Of a stretch of 64,000 nt of DNA, positions 53,717-62,517 are shown in pieces. This DNA is from Marinicella litoralis (GTDB lineage: Bacteria > Pseudomonadota > Gammaproteobacteria > Xanthomonadales > Marinicellaceae), in assembly GCF_002591915.1 (NCBI RefSeq), contig NZ_NIHB01000005.1:1-64000 (forward strand), given 5' to 3'. The translations under genes and the position numbers were made by a program. Each line of letters begins with the position of its first letter. Position 1 is the first letter of the stretch. The notes beneath the pieces are model-generated. The model was given only the letters and a program-made list of their open reading frames with translations, had not been told where the DNA came from and did no database searches.

Positions 53717-55120
53717 ATGAAAGGTTTCAATGTTTGTGCTTTTTTGGGCCTGGTTTTAGTTTCAGTTTCAGCCGATGCTGCTGATTATATACACCCATTC
53801 GGGTTGACAAGCAGTTGGGTAGGATATGGGTGTTTGCTGATATTTATTGTGGCCTATGTTTTTGTCATTCTTGAAGAAAAAATCCACCTGAGTAAATCCA
53901 AGCCTGTGTTGTTGGCCGCTGGTTTGATATGGATTGTTATTGCTGGATCTCAATTAAACAATCCTGATGGTCATTATATTGAAAAAGCCATAAGGCATGA
54001 TTTTTTAGAGTATGCTGAATTATTCTTTTTTCTTTTGGTGGCCATGACTTATATCAATGCGATCGCTGAAAGAGGCGTTTTCAATGCTTTAAGAGATTGG
54101 CTGATTGCCAAAGGTTTTTCTTACCGTCAGTTGTTTTGGTTAACAGGTTTTTTGGCATTTTTTATTTCTCCGTTGGCTGATAACTTAACCACGGCTTTGA
54201 TCATGTGCGCAGTCATTATGGCAGTGGGTAAAAACAACAGCTCATTCATTTCTCTGAGTTGTATCAATGTCGTTATTGCAGCCAATGCTGGAGGTGCTTT
54301 TAGCCCCTTTGGGGACATCACCACTTTAATGGTCTGGCAAAGTGGCATGATTGTCTTTGATGATTTTTTTAAATTGTTTGTCCCCGCATTAGTTAATTTT
54401 CTTCTGCCAGCCGTTATCATGAGTTTTTCAATCGATAAGGAAAGACCAGATACTCAGAATATGCCGCAAACAACGGTGATCAAACCTGGCGGATTGATTA
54501 TGGTGGTACTTTTTATGGCTACCATAGTTACGGCAGTGGGTTTTCATACTTGGTTATTTTTGCCCCCAGTCTATGGCATGATGTTAGGCTTGGGGTATCT
54601 TAAACTTTGTGCTTATTTTTTGAGCAGGAAAGTTAAAACACAACTTTTAACTCACAACAAGGACAGTCTACATGCTGAAGATGATAGTGAATTTGATGTG
54701 TTTGACATGATTTCTCGCTCAGAGTGGGACACTTTATTCTTTTTTTATGGGGTCATCATGTGCGTGGGTGGTCTAGGCTATATAGGATATTTGGCTTTGG
54801 CCTCTGAATTCTTTTACGGTCATTTTGGACCCACCATTGCCAATATTTCAATCGGTGCGCTTTCAGCAATCATTGACAATATCCCTGTGATGTTCGCCGT
54901 ATTAACCATGAATCCTGAAATGTCTGAGGTACAGTGGTTGTTGGTTACCTTAACAGCTGGAGTGGGCGGCAGTCTGTTATCAATAGGGTCGGCGGCCGGA
55001 GTGGCTTTGATGGGTCAGGCCAAAGGGCATTACACTTTTTTTGCGCACTTGAAGTGGACCCCAGTGATTGTGGTGGGGTATTTAGCCAGTGTTTATACCC
55101 ATTTTTTGATCAATGCATAA
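53717..55120 (+). CDS. nhaD: Na+/H+ antiporter NhaD
   Basis: 467 residues from ATG 53717; a TTG two codons earlier is less likely. About 12-13 helices after a signal-like N-terminus (ending VSADAAD). The family features are FVILEEKIHLSKSKPVLLAA, ISPLADNLTTALIMC, NAGGAFSPFGDITTLMVWQ and IDNIPVMFAVLTMNPEMS, with conserved Asp/Asn/Thr in the transport helices. NhaD exports Na+ or Li+ at alkaline pH and is common in marine and haloalkaliphilic bacteria. It is convergent with fadJ, with a shared terminator hairpin. Confidence 0.94.
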   Translation: MKGFNVCAFLGLVLVSVSADAADYIHPFGLTSSWVGYGCLLIFIVAYVFVILEEKIHLSKSKPVLLAAGLIWIVIAGSQLNNPDGHYIEKAIRHDFLEYAELFFFLLVAMTYINAIAERGVFNALRDWLIAKGFSYRQLFWLTGFLAFFISPLADNLTTALIMCAVIMAVGKNNSSFISLSCINVVIAANAGGAFSPFGDITTLMVWQSGMIVFDDFFKLFVPALVNFLLPAVIMSFSIDKERPDTQNMPQTTVIKPGGLIMVVLFMATIVTAVGFHTWLFLPPVYGMMLGLGYLKLCAYFLSRKVKTQLLTHNKDSLHAEDDSEFDVFDMISRSEWDTLFFFYGVIMCVGGLGYIGYLALASEFFYGHFGPTIANISIGALSAIIDNIPVMFAVLTMNPEMSEVQWLLVTLTAGVGGSLLSIGSAAGVALMGQAKGHYTFFAHLKWTPVIVVGYLASVYTHFLINA

Positions 55121-55121
55121 A

Positions 55122-55153
55122 AAAGCGCAATGATGATAAGATCTTTGCGCTTT
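55122..55153. terminator. Terminator hairpin between convergent nhaD and fadJ
   Basis: AAAGCGCAA (55122-55130) and TTGCGCTTT (55145-55153) form a perfect 9-bp stem; the A and T ends make it usable in both directions. Confidence 0.7.
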
Positions 55154-55176
55154 GATTCATAAACCTATATCAGTAT

Positions 55177-57279
55177 TTAATTGACAAAAGCTTGGTTGTT
55201 TTTGGCGTGTTTAAGCAATAATTTTGCTGGGGTAAATCGTGTGCCATGAGTCGCTTCTAACTCAGACAGTGTACTGACTATTTGATCAGCCCCATTGGCA
55301 TCAATGTAGCTGAATGGTCCACCAGTGAAAGGTGGGAAGCCCAAGCCAAGAATGGCTGCCAAGTCCCCGTCTTTGGCCGCAAACAAAATACCTTCCTCTA
55401 AACAATGAACACATTCATTAACGAAGATTAATCCAATCCTGTTTTGAATGGCTTGTTTAGCCATGTCTTTTCTGTCATCACCGCCAAAATATTTGTAGAT
55501 TTCTTGGTTGACTGTTTTGCGCCCTTTCTTAGGATAGACATAAAAACCTTTGCCGACTTTGCGACCGAATAATTTGGCATCGGCCAGTTTTTGTACCGTG
55601 TCATCTTGTTCGATACCGCGTTTGACAAACATCTCTCCCAGTGCGCCACGGGCAATGTGGGCGCCGACATCAATACCGACTTCGTCCATCAGCGCCAAGG
55701 GTCCAACTGGAAAGCCCCAATCCTTCATGGCATTGTCAACATCTTCGATTTTGGCACCATCCTGTAATACTTTCATCGCTTCATGGGTCAAGGCTGACAA
55801 CACGCGGGTGGTGTAAAAACCAGGTCCGTCTTTAACCACAACAACAGTTTTACCTTGTTTAATGCCCACATTGGTGGCCATCTGTCTGGCCCTTTTGGAA
55901 GTTTTGTCTGTAACAATCAACTCCAACAAAGGCATTTTGGGTACCGGTGAAAAATAATGCATCCCCACGACATTTTGAGGATGGGCTGCTTTGGCAGCAA
56001 TGCTGGCCAGAGGTAATGAAGACGTGTTGGTGGCAAATACCGTAGATTTTTTACAGCGTTTTTCGACATCTGCCAGAATATTTTGCTTCAGATCTATGTC
56101 TTCAAATACCGCTTCAATGACCAAGTCCGCAGCATTCAAATCTTCTGCTGCCGTTGTGGCTTTAACTTTTGACATCAATCGATCACGTTCAACCACACCC
56201 ATGGCTTTCTTTTTAACCAATTGGTTGAAGTCTGTCCATATGGTTTTCATGGCATTGGCCAAGCCTTCATTTGAGATGTCTTTGAGAATCACATCATAGC
56301 CACTTTTGATCGATACCTCTGTGATGCCAGCTCCCATGAAGCCCGCACCAATCATGGCATGTGAATCGACATTTTCAGTTTTGTTGTTGTTTTTGAGTTT
56401 TTTATTTTCTTGCATGGCCAGAAATAAGCCAATAAGGCTTTTAGAAGCTTGTGAGGCGTGCAATTCGCCAAACCCCATGGCTTCTGCTTCTAAACCTGCA
56501 TCCATGCCGTGGTTTAAACCAGTTTCTACACAATCTAAAATTTTCAATGGAGCTGGGTAGTTGCCACGGGTTTTGCGCATGACGGTTTCACGGGCTTTTT
56601 TCAACACATAATTTCTTCCAACAGTGGTGTTCAAGGCTTTGTCAACCAGCCCCAGTTTTTTAGGCTTGCGCTTGATGGGGTTGGACGCCACTTTCAACGC
56701 GGCTTGGTACAAACCTTCTTTGTGTACCAATGAATCCACTAAACCTGATTTTTTGGCACTGAAGGGATAGATGTTTTTGCCTGTTAACAAAGCGTCTAAG
56801 GCATAGCGTAAATTGGTTAACTTAACCAGCCTTTGGGTGCCGCCGCCGCCAGGCAATAAACCTAATTTCATTTCAGGCAAACCAAAGACGGTTTTTTTGT
56901 CTGTACTGGCAATTCGGTAATGACAGGCCATTGCCACTTCAAGTCCGCCGCCCAAACAGGCGCCATTAATGGCAGCAATCACTGGTTTTTTCAGTTGTGC
57001 CAATCGACTTAAAATTTTATTTCCTTCGCGAGACAAGTTTTCAACTTCTTTTGAATCTTTGATGGACATCAGATCTTTGATGTCAGCACCAGCGATGAAA
57101 CAGTTGTCCTTTTTCGAAATCAAAACCGCAGCTTTGATTTCATCGTCTTGCTCAATCTGATCCAATAAGCTGCTGAAGTCGTCCAACATTTTGACTGACA
57201 GGGTATTGACCTCTGAACCAGGTTGATCCATCCAGATGGTGGCTGTGTTGTTTTCTTTGATTAATGTATAGTACGCCAT
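55177..57279 (-). CDS. fadJ: Fatty-acid oxidation complex alpha subunit FadJ
   Basis: 700 residues from ATG 57279 (E. coli FadJ 714); AGAGGA lies upstream and the fadI stop is four bases before. Domain order is hydratase then dehydrogenase. The crotonase part has CFIAGADIKDL, NGACLGGGLEVAMACHYR and FGLPEMKLGLLPGGGGTQRL with the two catalytic Glu. The dehydrogenase part has the NAD motif MIGAGFMGAGITEV, GMHYFSPVPKMPLLEL and GKTVVVVKDGPGFYTTRVL. It hydrates enoyl-CoA and oxidises 3-hydroxyacyl-CoA. Forms the fadI-fadJ operon. Confidence 0.96.
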   Translation of the reverse strand: MAYYTLIKENNTATIWMDQPGSEVNTLSVKMLDDFSSLLDQIEQDDEIKAAVLISKKDNCFIAGADIKDLMSIKDSKEVENLSREGNKILSRLAQLKKPVIAAINGACLGGGLEVAMACHYRIASTDKKTVFGLPEMKLGLLPGGGGTQRLVKLTNLRYALDALLTGKNIYPFSAKKSGLVDSLVHKEGLYQAALKVASNPIKRKPKKLGLVDKALNTTVGRNYVLKKARETVMRKTRGNYPAPLKILDCVETGLNHGMDAGLEAEAMGFGELHASQASKSLIGLFLAMQENKKLKNNNKTENVDSHAMIGAGFMGAGITEVSIKSGYDVILKDISNEGLANAMKTIWTDFNQLVKKKAMGVVERDRLMSKVKATTAAEDLNAADLVIEAVFEDIDLKQNILADVEKRCKKSTVFATNTSSLPLASIAAKAAHPQNVVGMHYFSPVPKMPLLELIVTDKTSKRARQMATNVGIKQGKTVVVVKDGPGFYTTRVLSALTHEAMKVLQDGAKIEDVDNAMKDWGFPVGPLALMDEVGIDVGAHIARGALGEMFVKRGIEQDDTVQKLADAKLFGRKVGKGFYVYPKKGRKTVNQEIYKYFGGDDRKDMAKQAIQNRIGLIFVNECVHCLEEGILFAAKDGDLAAILGLGFPPFTGGPFSYIDANGADQIVSTLSELEATHGTRFTPAKLLLKHAKNNQAFVN

Positions 57280-57283
57280 GATA

Positions 57284-58579
57284 TTATCCAATCCTCTTTA
57301 ACAATATTGATGAACCCAATCCACCTGCGGCACAGGCGCTGATCAGGGCGTATTTTCCTTTGCTTTGAATTAACCGGCGAGTCGCGCTGGTTAACAAACG
57401 TGATCCGGTGGCGCCAAACGGGTGACCCAATGATAATGAGCCTCCTTGGGTGTTCACTTTTTCCATTGGAATTTCACCAAATGCACTTTTAAGCCCCAAG
57501 CTTTCTTGACAAAATTTTTCATCTTGTAAAGCGGCTAAATTAGCCAACACTTGACCAGCAAAAGCTTCATGAATTTCAAACACATCAATGTCACTGATTT
57601 TTAGACCGGCTTCGTTCAATAGTTTAGGCATGGTGTAAGCCGGTCCCAACAGCAGTTCACCTTGTGGGTTTTGGCCGGAGAAAGCATACCCTTCGATCAC
57701 CACTTGAGGTTTCAGTTTTCGTGATTTGGCTTCATCGAGGTCCATCAATAGGCTGACTGCAGCGCCGTCTGTAATGGGTGATGCATTGCCTGCCGTGATG
57801 GTGCCATGTGGACGGACAAAAGCCGGCTTTAAGCTACTGAGTTTTTCTAGCGATGAGTTTGCATAAAAGGTATCATCCTGTACAACCAAAGTGAATTTAG
57901 GCGGTATGGCCAATGGGCAGACTTCATCTTTAAACTCACCGGCTTCCCATGCAGCTGCAGCATTTTGGTGTGAACGCAATGCAAATTCATCTTGGGCGAT
58001 TCGAGAAATACCAAATTTAGCGGCCAATTGATCGGCATCGGCTCCCATGGTCAAACCTGTTGAAAATTCAGCAATTGCTGGCGCTTCTGGGGCCAATGAA
58101 CTGAATTTAAAATCTTTGAATACTTGCCATAAGCCTTTTAATCCTTTGGCTTTCTGTGCTTGTAACAGTGTTTTTTTCAACTTATGGGAGATTCTGACTG
58201 GTGCATCCGAAGAAGATTCAACGCCACCAGCTATGGCCACTTTGGCCGCTCCTGACTGAATGGCGTTGGCGGTATTGGTGATGGCGACATTGGCTGATAT
58301 ACAGGCCATGGTGACCGAATAGGCTGGGGTGTCAAGGTTTATACCCGCGCCAATCATCGCTTCTCTTGCTATGTTTGATGTGGATGCATTTTGTATCACG
58401 CTGCCCATGGTTACCAAATCACAGTCATCTTCTAAAAAGGGGTAACGGTGTTTGATGTTGTTGATGGCTTCACGAGCCAGGTCATAGGCTTTTAAATCTT
58501 GTGCTTTGCCGGTAGGCGCTTTCATGAATGGCGTTCTCAGGCCATCAATCACCGCTACTTTTGAATCTTTAAATATCAT
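57284..58579 (-). CDS. fadI: Acetyl-CoA C-acyltransferase FadI
   Basis: 431 residues (E. coli FadI 436). Thiolase partner of FadJ. Active-site Cys93 in SVTMACISANVAI, His in LSLGHPFGATGSR, and second Cys in LISACAAGGLGSS. FadI-specific sequence includes the early GLRTPFMKAPTG. The first gene of fadIJ; a perfect 14-bp palindrome and a second smaller one lie in its upstream region. Together with the FadE-like/FadN-like/FadA operon, the window has two thiolase and two multifunctional-enzyme sets. Confidence 0.96.
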   Translation of the reverse strand: MIFKDSKVAVIDGLRTPFMKAPTGKAQDLKAYDLAREAINNIKHRYPFLEDDCDLVTMGSVIQNASTSNIAREAMIGAGINLDTPAYSVTMACISANVAITNTANAIQSGAAKVAIAGGVESSSDAPVRISHKLKKTLLQAQKAKGLKGLWQVFKDFKFSSLAPEAPAIAEFSTGLTMGADADQLAAKFGISRIAQDEFALRSHQNAAAAWEAGEFKDEVCPLAIPPKFTLVVQDDTFYANSSLEKLSSLKPAFVRPHGTITAGNASPITDGAAVSLLMDLDEAKSRKLKPQVVIEGYAFSGQNPQGELLLGPAYTMPKLLNEAGLKISDIDVFEIHEAFAGQVLANLAALQDEKFCQESLGLKSAFGEIPMEKVNTQGGSLSLGHPFGATGSRLLTSATRRLIQSKGKYALISACAAGGLGSSILLKRIG

Positions 58580-58616
58580 AAGTTTACATTATTGGTAGGA
58601 TTGATTTATTTTCACC

Positions 58617-58630
58617 ATACGCATGCGTAT
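58617..58630. promoter_or_regulatory. Perfect 14-bp palindrome upstream of fadI, operator candidate
   Basis: ATACGCATGCGTAT is exactly self-complementary and begins 38 bp before the fadI start codon. A second palindrome CGAAC-A-GTTCG (58644-58654) lies 13 bp beyond. This fits a dimeric repressor of the TetR or GntR type controlling fatty-acid genes, but the regulator is not in the window. Confidence 0.55.
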
Positions 58631-58880
58631 TGTCAAGTGAAACCGAACAGTTCGTACTATATATAACTTATTTTAACCCTTTTAATCATCATGTTCTTAA
58701 GCTGTTGGTCATGAATAAATGAAGATTGGTGAATGGCAGGTTAAGGCAAACTGTGGCGTGATTACAAATTATTCAATGGCAGTAAAAGCGTGGAGGTGGC
58801 ATGAGAGACCTGAATGAGACTGTTGTGTCTGAAATGGGTGGTATTTATACCAACAATTTTTGCAGTTGTGTAGGTATTAA

Positions 58881-58909
58881 TTGACTGTTCAGAATTTGTT
58901 GCCTATGAT
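58881..58909 (+). promoter_or_regulatory. Promoter for the urate-oxidase-N gene
   Basis: -35 TTGACT (58881-58886), 17-nt spacer, -10 TATGAT (58904-58909). Confidence 0.65.
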
Positions 58910-58950
58910 AATTGTTGTTAACAAAATCTTAATCATTTAGAGGAGTGAAT

Positions 58951-59592
58951 ATGAACAACGTTTGGGTAGATTTATTGGCACGCTGGGGTCATGGATTATT
59001 TGGTATCACATGGATAGGTTTGTTGTATTATTTTAATTTTGTACAAGGTGAATATTTCAAGGAAGCATCCAAAGATGCCTTGCCTGATGTCAAAGCTAAA
59101 CTGGCCACCAGAGCGTTGTGGTGGTTCCGTTGGGGCGCCATGATGACCTTCATTACCGGGGTGGTTTTACTGGGTGTTTTGGGTTCAAGTTTATCAGGTT
59201 GGATCTTATTAGGTGCTGTCATGGGAACATTCATGATGTTGAATGTGTGGTTGATTATTTGGCCCAAACAAAAAGTCGTGCTTGGTTTGGCCTCGGGTGA
59301 TGTGCCATCCAGCGCTGCAAAAGCCGGTTTGGCATCCAGAACCAATACCTTGTTTTCTGCGCCGATGTTGTTTTGCATGTTGGCATCAAAACATGGGGGT
59401 GCGGTGATGGAAGGCATGGTGCCTATCAGCAGTGGTTTGTCCAACGGTTTAATGGCAGCTTTGGCATTGGCAGTGGTACTGGAACTGAATGCCATTTTTG
59501 GCAAAATGGGTCCTATGGCCAGTGTCAAAGGGGTGATTCATATGTCATTGTTGTTGACTGTAGCAATGGTTGCTTTGGTGGTTTACCTATAA
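58951..59592 (+). CDS. Urate-oxidase-N type membrane protein (PuuD-like, no cytochrome c domain)
   Basis: 213 residues from ATG 58951, with AGGAG five bases before it. About five to six helices. RWGHGLFGITWIGLLYYFNFVQGEYF, TRALWWFRWGAMMTFITGVVLL and FMMLNVWLIIWPKQKVVLG are typical of the membrane part of PuuD-type urate hydroxylases (Urate_ox_N), including the His and Trp residues expected at haem or quinone sites. Full PuuD proteins add a C-terminal cytochrome c domain; this one ends at a membrane helix and has no CxxCH. Urate activity is thus uncertain, and no purine-degradation genes are near. A strong terminator follows. Confidence 0.82.
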   Translation: MNNVWVDLLARWGHGLFGITWIGLLYYFNFVQGEYFKEASKDALPDVKAKLATRALWWFRWGAMMTFITGVVLLGVLGSSLSGWILLGAVMGTFMMLNVWLIIWPKQKVVLGLASGDVPSSAAKAGLASRTNTLFSAPMLFCMLASKHGGAVMEGMVPISSGLSNGLMAALALAVVLELNAIFGKMGPMASVKGVIHMSLLLTVAMVALVVYL

Positions 59593-59624
59593 GGTCATTA
59601 TAAAGTCAGTTAGTGCAGTTCAAT

Positions 59625-59663
59625 ATGCCGGTTCACGTAACTTATATGTGAACCGGCATTTTT
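59625..59663 (+). terminator. Strong terminator after the urate-oxidase-N gene
   Basis: Perfect 12-bp stem ATGCCGGTTCAC (59625-59636) with GTGAACCGGCAT (59648-59659), 11-base loop, followed by TTTTT. Confidence 0.9.
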
Positions 59664-59704
59664 GATTGAAATTGAAGAAAATGACCCAATATCTCACGAA
59701 TTCC

Positions 59705-59733
59705 TTAACCTGAGCACGCTTTTATAGTATGAT
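59705..59733 (+). promoter_or_regulatory. Promoter for EF-G 2 with G+C-rich discriminator
   Basis: -35 TTAACC (59705-59710), 17-nt spacer, -10 TATGAT (59728-59733), immediately followed by GCGCGC. This discriminator is typical of growth-rate and ppGpp-controlled genes. Confidence 0.6.
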
Positions 59734-59763
59734 GCGCGCTCTTTATGGCCTATAAAGATTTTG

Positions 59764-59843
59764 AGAGACTTTTGTCTAGTTTGTTGGTCAGAATCATTAA
59801 TCTAAAATAATGATTCTATTCAGCAACTTAGACAAAGGTCTTT
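59764..59843 (+). promoter_or_regulatory. Long imperfect hairpin in the EF-G 2 leader
   Basis: Inner perfect 10-bp stem AGAATCATTA (59790-59799) with TAATGATTCT (59808-59817), loop of eight. Outer stem AGACTTTTGTCTA (59766-59778) pairs with TAGACAAAGGTCT (59829-59841), including one G-U. Between them GTTTGTTG faces CAGCAACT with mostly G-U or Watson-Crick pairs. Altogether about 30 pairs. The 3' arm runs into TTTT, so it may also act as a weak terminator or attenuator. Confidence 0.7.
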
Positions 59844-59905
59844 TAATCGTAATTAGACCAATTTTTTAACTTTATCCCAGTGATAAATGACATAAGATTA
59901 ATGAC

Positions 59906-61999
59906 ATGACAGAATTAGCAAAATACAGAAATATTGGTATCTTTGCTCACGTAGATGCGGGTAAAACCACCACTACTGAGCGGATTCTTAAATTAACCGG
60001 TAAAATTCATAAATTGGGTGAGGTTCATGATGGTGAATCAACCATGGATTTCATGGATCAAGAAGCTGAACGTGGTATCACCATTCAATCAGCGGCAACC
60101 ACCTGTTTCTGGAAAGACCACCGTTTTAACATCATCGATACGCCAGGTCACGTTGACTTCACTGTTGAAGTTTACCGTTCTCTGAAAGTTCTTGATGGTG
60201 GTGTGGGTGTATTTTGTGGGTCTGGTGGTGTAGAGCCTCAATCAGAAACCAACTGGCGTTATGCCAATGATTCTGAAGTGGCTCGAATCATCTTCGTCAA
60301 CAAATTAGATCGCATGGGTGCAGATTTTTACCGTGTTGTTAAACAAGTCAAAGAAGTCTTGGGTGCTACACCATTGGTCATGACGTTGCCAATTGGTATT
60401 GAAGATGATTTTGTCGGTGTGGTTGATGTATTAACCAAAAAAGCCCACATCTGGGATGATTCTGGTCAACCAGAAAATTTCGAAATTCAAGACGTGCCAG
60501 CTGACATGGTTGACAAAGTTGATGAATATTACGAACAATTAATCGAAACTGCAGTCGAGCAGGACGATGACTTGATGATGGCTTATATGGATGGCGAAGA
60601 AATATCGATGGATGACATCAAACGTTGTATCCGTAAAGGTACTCGTGATTTGGCATTCTTCCCAACTTACTGTGGTTCAGCGTTTAAAAACAAAGGCATG
60701 CAATTAATTTTGGATGCGGTTGTTGATTACTTGCCGAGCCCAGTTGAAGTGGAACCACAAGATTTGACGGATCCAGAAACGGGTGAGCCCACTGGTGAAA
60801 AAGCCATAGTGACCGTTGATGAGCCGTTTCGTGCGTTGGCATTCAAAATCATGGATGACCGATTTGGCGCTTTAACCTTTGTGCGAATCTACTCAGGTAA
60901 AATTGCCAAAGGCGACACCATATTGAATTCAGCTACAGGTAAAACTGAACGAGTCGGCCGTATGGTAGAGATGCATGCTGATGACAGGAATGAATTAGAC
61001 AAAGCCCAGGCGGGTGACATTTTAGCCATTGTGGGTATGAAAAATGTACAAACGGGCCACACTTTGTGTGATCCAAAACATGAATGTACCTTAGAGCCAA
61101 TGATCTTCCCAGATCCAGTGATTTCGATTGCTGTGGCGCCTAAAGACAAAGGCGGTTCAGAAAAAATGGGTAACGCTTTGGGTAAAATGGTTGCTGAAGA
61201 TCCATCGTTCCAAGTTGAAACTGATGAAGATTCAGGCGAGACTATTTTGAAAGGCATGGGTGAATTGCATTTGGATATCAAAGTTGATATTTTGATGCGT
61301 ACTTTTGGTGTTGAATTGGAAGTGGGCGCGCCACAGGTGGCATACCGCGAGTCAATCACTACTAAGATTGAAGATTCATACACTCACAAGAAACAATCAG
61401 GTGGTTCTGGTCAGTTTGGTAAAATTGATTACACCATTGAGCCAGGTGAAGTGGGTTCAGGCTATGTTTTCGAATCTACAGTAACTGGTGGTAATGTACC
61501 TAAAGAATATTGGTCAGCGATTGAAAAAGGTTTTCATAGCTTGATGGTTGAAGGTCCATTGGCCGGTTATCCGTTACAAGATTTGAAATTCACCTTACAA
61601 GACGGTGCTTACCATGCAGTGGATTCGTCAACCATGGCGTTTGAAGCCGCTGCCAAAGGTGCTTACAGACAGTCTGTGAAGAAATGTTCTCCACAAATCA
61701 TGGAGCCAATCATGAAAGTTGACGTATTTACGCCAGACGATCATGTGGGTGACGTGATTGGTGATTTGAACAGAAGACGAGGCATGATCAAGTCGCAAGA
61801 TCCTACAGCCACAGCTGTAAGAATCAAAGCAGACGTGCCATTGTCTGAAATGTTTGGTTACATTGGTTCATTGCGTACCATGACTTCAGGTCGTGGTCAG
61901 TTCTCTATGGAGTTCTCGCATTACAACCCTTGTCCAAATAACATTTCTGAGCAAGTAATTGCAGATGCAAAAGCCAGGGCTGAAGCCAAAAAAGCTTAA
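59906..61999 (+). CDS. fusA2: Elongation factor G 2
   Basis: 697 residues. A translocase-type GTPase: G1 [13 protein letters not shown]2 RGITI, G3 DTPGH, G4 NKLD and G5 GSA are intact. The whole sequence resembles the second EF-G of Vibrio and Shewanella (for example [45 protein letters not shown] and [17 protein letters not shown]) rather than canonical FusA, and it is not next to rpsL-rpsG-tufA. Such paralogues may act in ribosome recycling or translocation under particular conditions. It has its own promoter, a long hairpin leader and a strong terminator, so it is controlled independently. Confidence 0.92.
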   Translation: MTELAKYRNIGIFAHVDAGKTTTTERILKLTGKIHKLGEVHDGESTMDFMDQEAERGITIQSAATTCFWKDHRFNIIDTPGHVDFTVEVYRSLKVLDGGVGVFCGSGGVEPQSETNWRYANDSEVARIIFVNKLDRMGADFYRVVKQVKEVLGATPLVMTLPIGIEDDFVGVVDVLTKKAHIWDDSGQPENFEIQDVPADMVDKVDEYYEQLIETAVEQDDDLMMAYMDGEEISMDDIKRCIRKGTRDLAFFPTYCGSAFKNKGMQLILDAVVDYLPSPVEVEPQDLTDPETGEPTGEKAIVTVDEPFRALAFKIMDDRFGALTFVRIYSGKIAKGDTILNSATGKTERVGRMVEMHADDRNELDKAQAGDILAIVGMKNVQTGHTLCDPKHECTLEPMIFPDPVISIAVAPKDKGGSEKMGNALGKMVAEDPSFQVETDEDSGETILKGMGELHLDIKVDILMRTFGVELEVGAPQVAYRESITTKIEDSYTHKKQSGGSGQFGKIDYTIEPGEVGSGYVFESTVTGGNVPKEYWSAIEKGFHSLMVEGPLAGYPLQDLKFTLQDGAYHAVDSSTMAFEAAAKGAYRQSVKKCSPQIMEPIMKVDVFTPDDHVGDVIGDLNRRRGMIKSQDPTATAVRIKADVPLSEMFGYIGSLRTMTSGRGQFSMEFSHYNPCPNNISEQVIADAKARAEAKKA

Positions 62000-62022
62000 G
62001 TACTGCTTTTCATAGAAAGTTT

Positions 62023-62054
62023 AAAAGGGCTGCCTATTGGGTGGCCCTTTTTTT
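62023..62054 (+). terminator. Terminator after EF-G 2
   Basis: AAAGGGCTGCC pairs with GGTGGCCCTTT (two G-U pairs), five-base loop, then seven T (62048-62054). Confidence 0.9.
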
Positions 62055-62168
62055 GTCTCTCTATTAATGATTAACCGACGCCTTGTATTGAATCAACAGT
62101 TCAGCAGGCCACTTGCCGAGCCAGATTTTACCTGGTAAATTATTTGTCTTCATCAGGTTTACAAATAC

Positions 62169-62480
62169 ATGAATTCAATGAGCAATGAAAAAGCCAAGAA
62201 ACTAGCCAGACAATTGCGCAATGTTGGGCCCAAATTGGCCCAACGGTTAATTGATTCAGGAATAGAAACACCTGCAGCGTTGCGAAAGTTAGGCGCTCAA
62301 GAGGCCTTTTTGAAAATGTATCAAACAGGTGATGCCTATGGTGATTATAATGCCGCTTATTTATATGCACTGGAGGGTGCAATCCAAGATTGTGATTGGC
62401 TGGGAATTGGTGATGATCTCAAAACAAAACATCAAAAATTTGCACATGCATTACAAGCCCAAAAAAAGCCGAGTCAATAA
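62169..62480 (+). CDS. Stand-alone TfoX C-terminal domain protein
   Basis: 103 residues (ATG 62169; a second ATG at 62178 gives 100). LRNVGPKLAQRLIDSGIETPAALRKLGAQEAF and LYALEGAIQDCDWLGI match the C-terminal domain of TfoX/Sxy, a helix-hairpin-helix-like fold. The N-terminal TfoX domain is absent. TfoX controls competence in Vibrio and Haemophilus; short single-domain versions exist in many bacteria with unknown function. The dgt gene begins 37 bp downstream on the same strand. Confidence 0.83.
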   Translation: MNSMSNEKAKKLARQLRNVGPKLAQRLIDSGIETPAALRKLGAQEAFLKMYQTGDAYGDYNAAYLYALEGAIQDCDWLGIGDDLKTKHQKFAHALQAQKKPSQ

Positions 62481-62517
62481 GTCAGTTATTGATTCTTGAA
62501 TGGATTAAAATGGTGCC

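Larger units (their letters stand above)
58580..58950. other. Divergent intergenic region between fadI and the urate-oxidase-N gene
   Basis: 371 bp. Contains two palindromes near fadI (58617-58630 and 58644-58654) and a sigma-70 promoter for the rightward gene (58881-58909). The middle (about 58660-58860) shows no recognisable feature. Confidence 0.6.
59593..59905. other. Intergenic region with terminator, promoter and hairpin leader of EF-G 2
   Basis: 313 bp. In order: the terminator of the preceding gene (59625-59663), the EF-G 2 promoter (59705-59733), and a long imperfect hairpin (59764-59843) within an untranslated leader of roughly 165 nt. No obvious Shine-Dalgarno precedes the start codon. 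Confidence 0.7.

Noticed and set aside
59028-59528. 166-codon open frame on the - strand
   Set aside because: Antisense to the urate-oxidase-N membrane protein, which has a good promoter, SD and terminator.
59906-61999. Canonical fusA of the str operon
   Set aside because: No rpsL, rpsG or tuf neighbours, and the sequence features match the second EF-G of Vibrio/Shewanella type.
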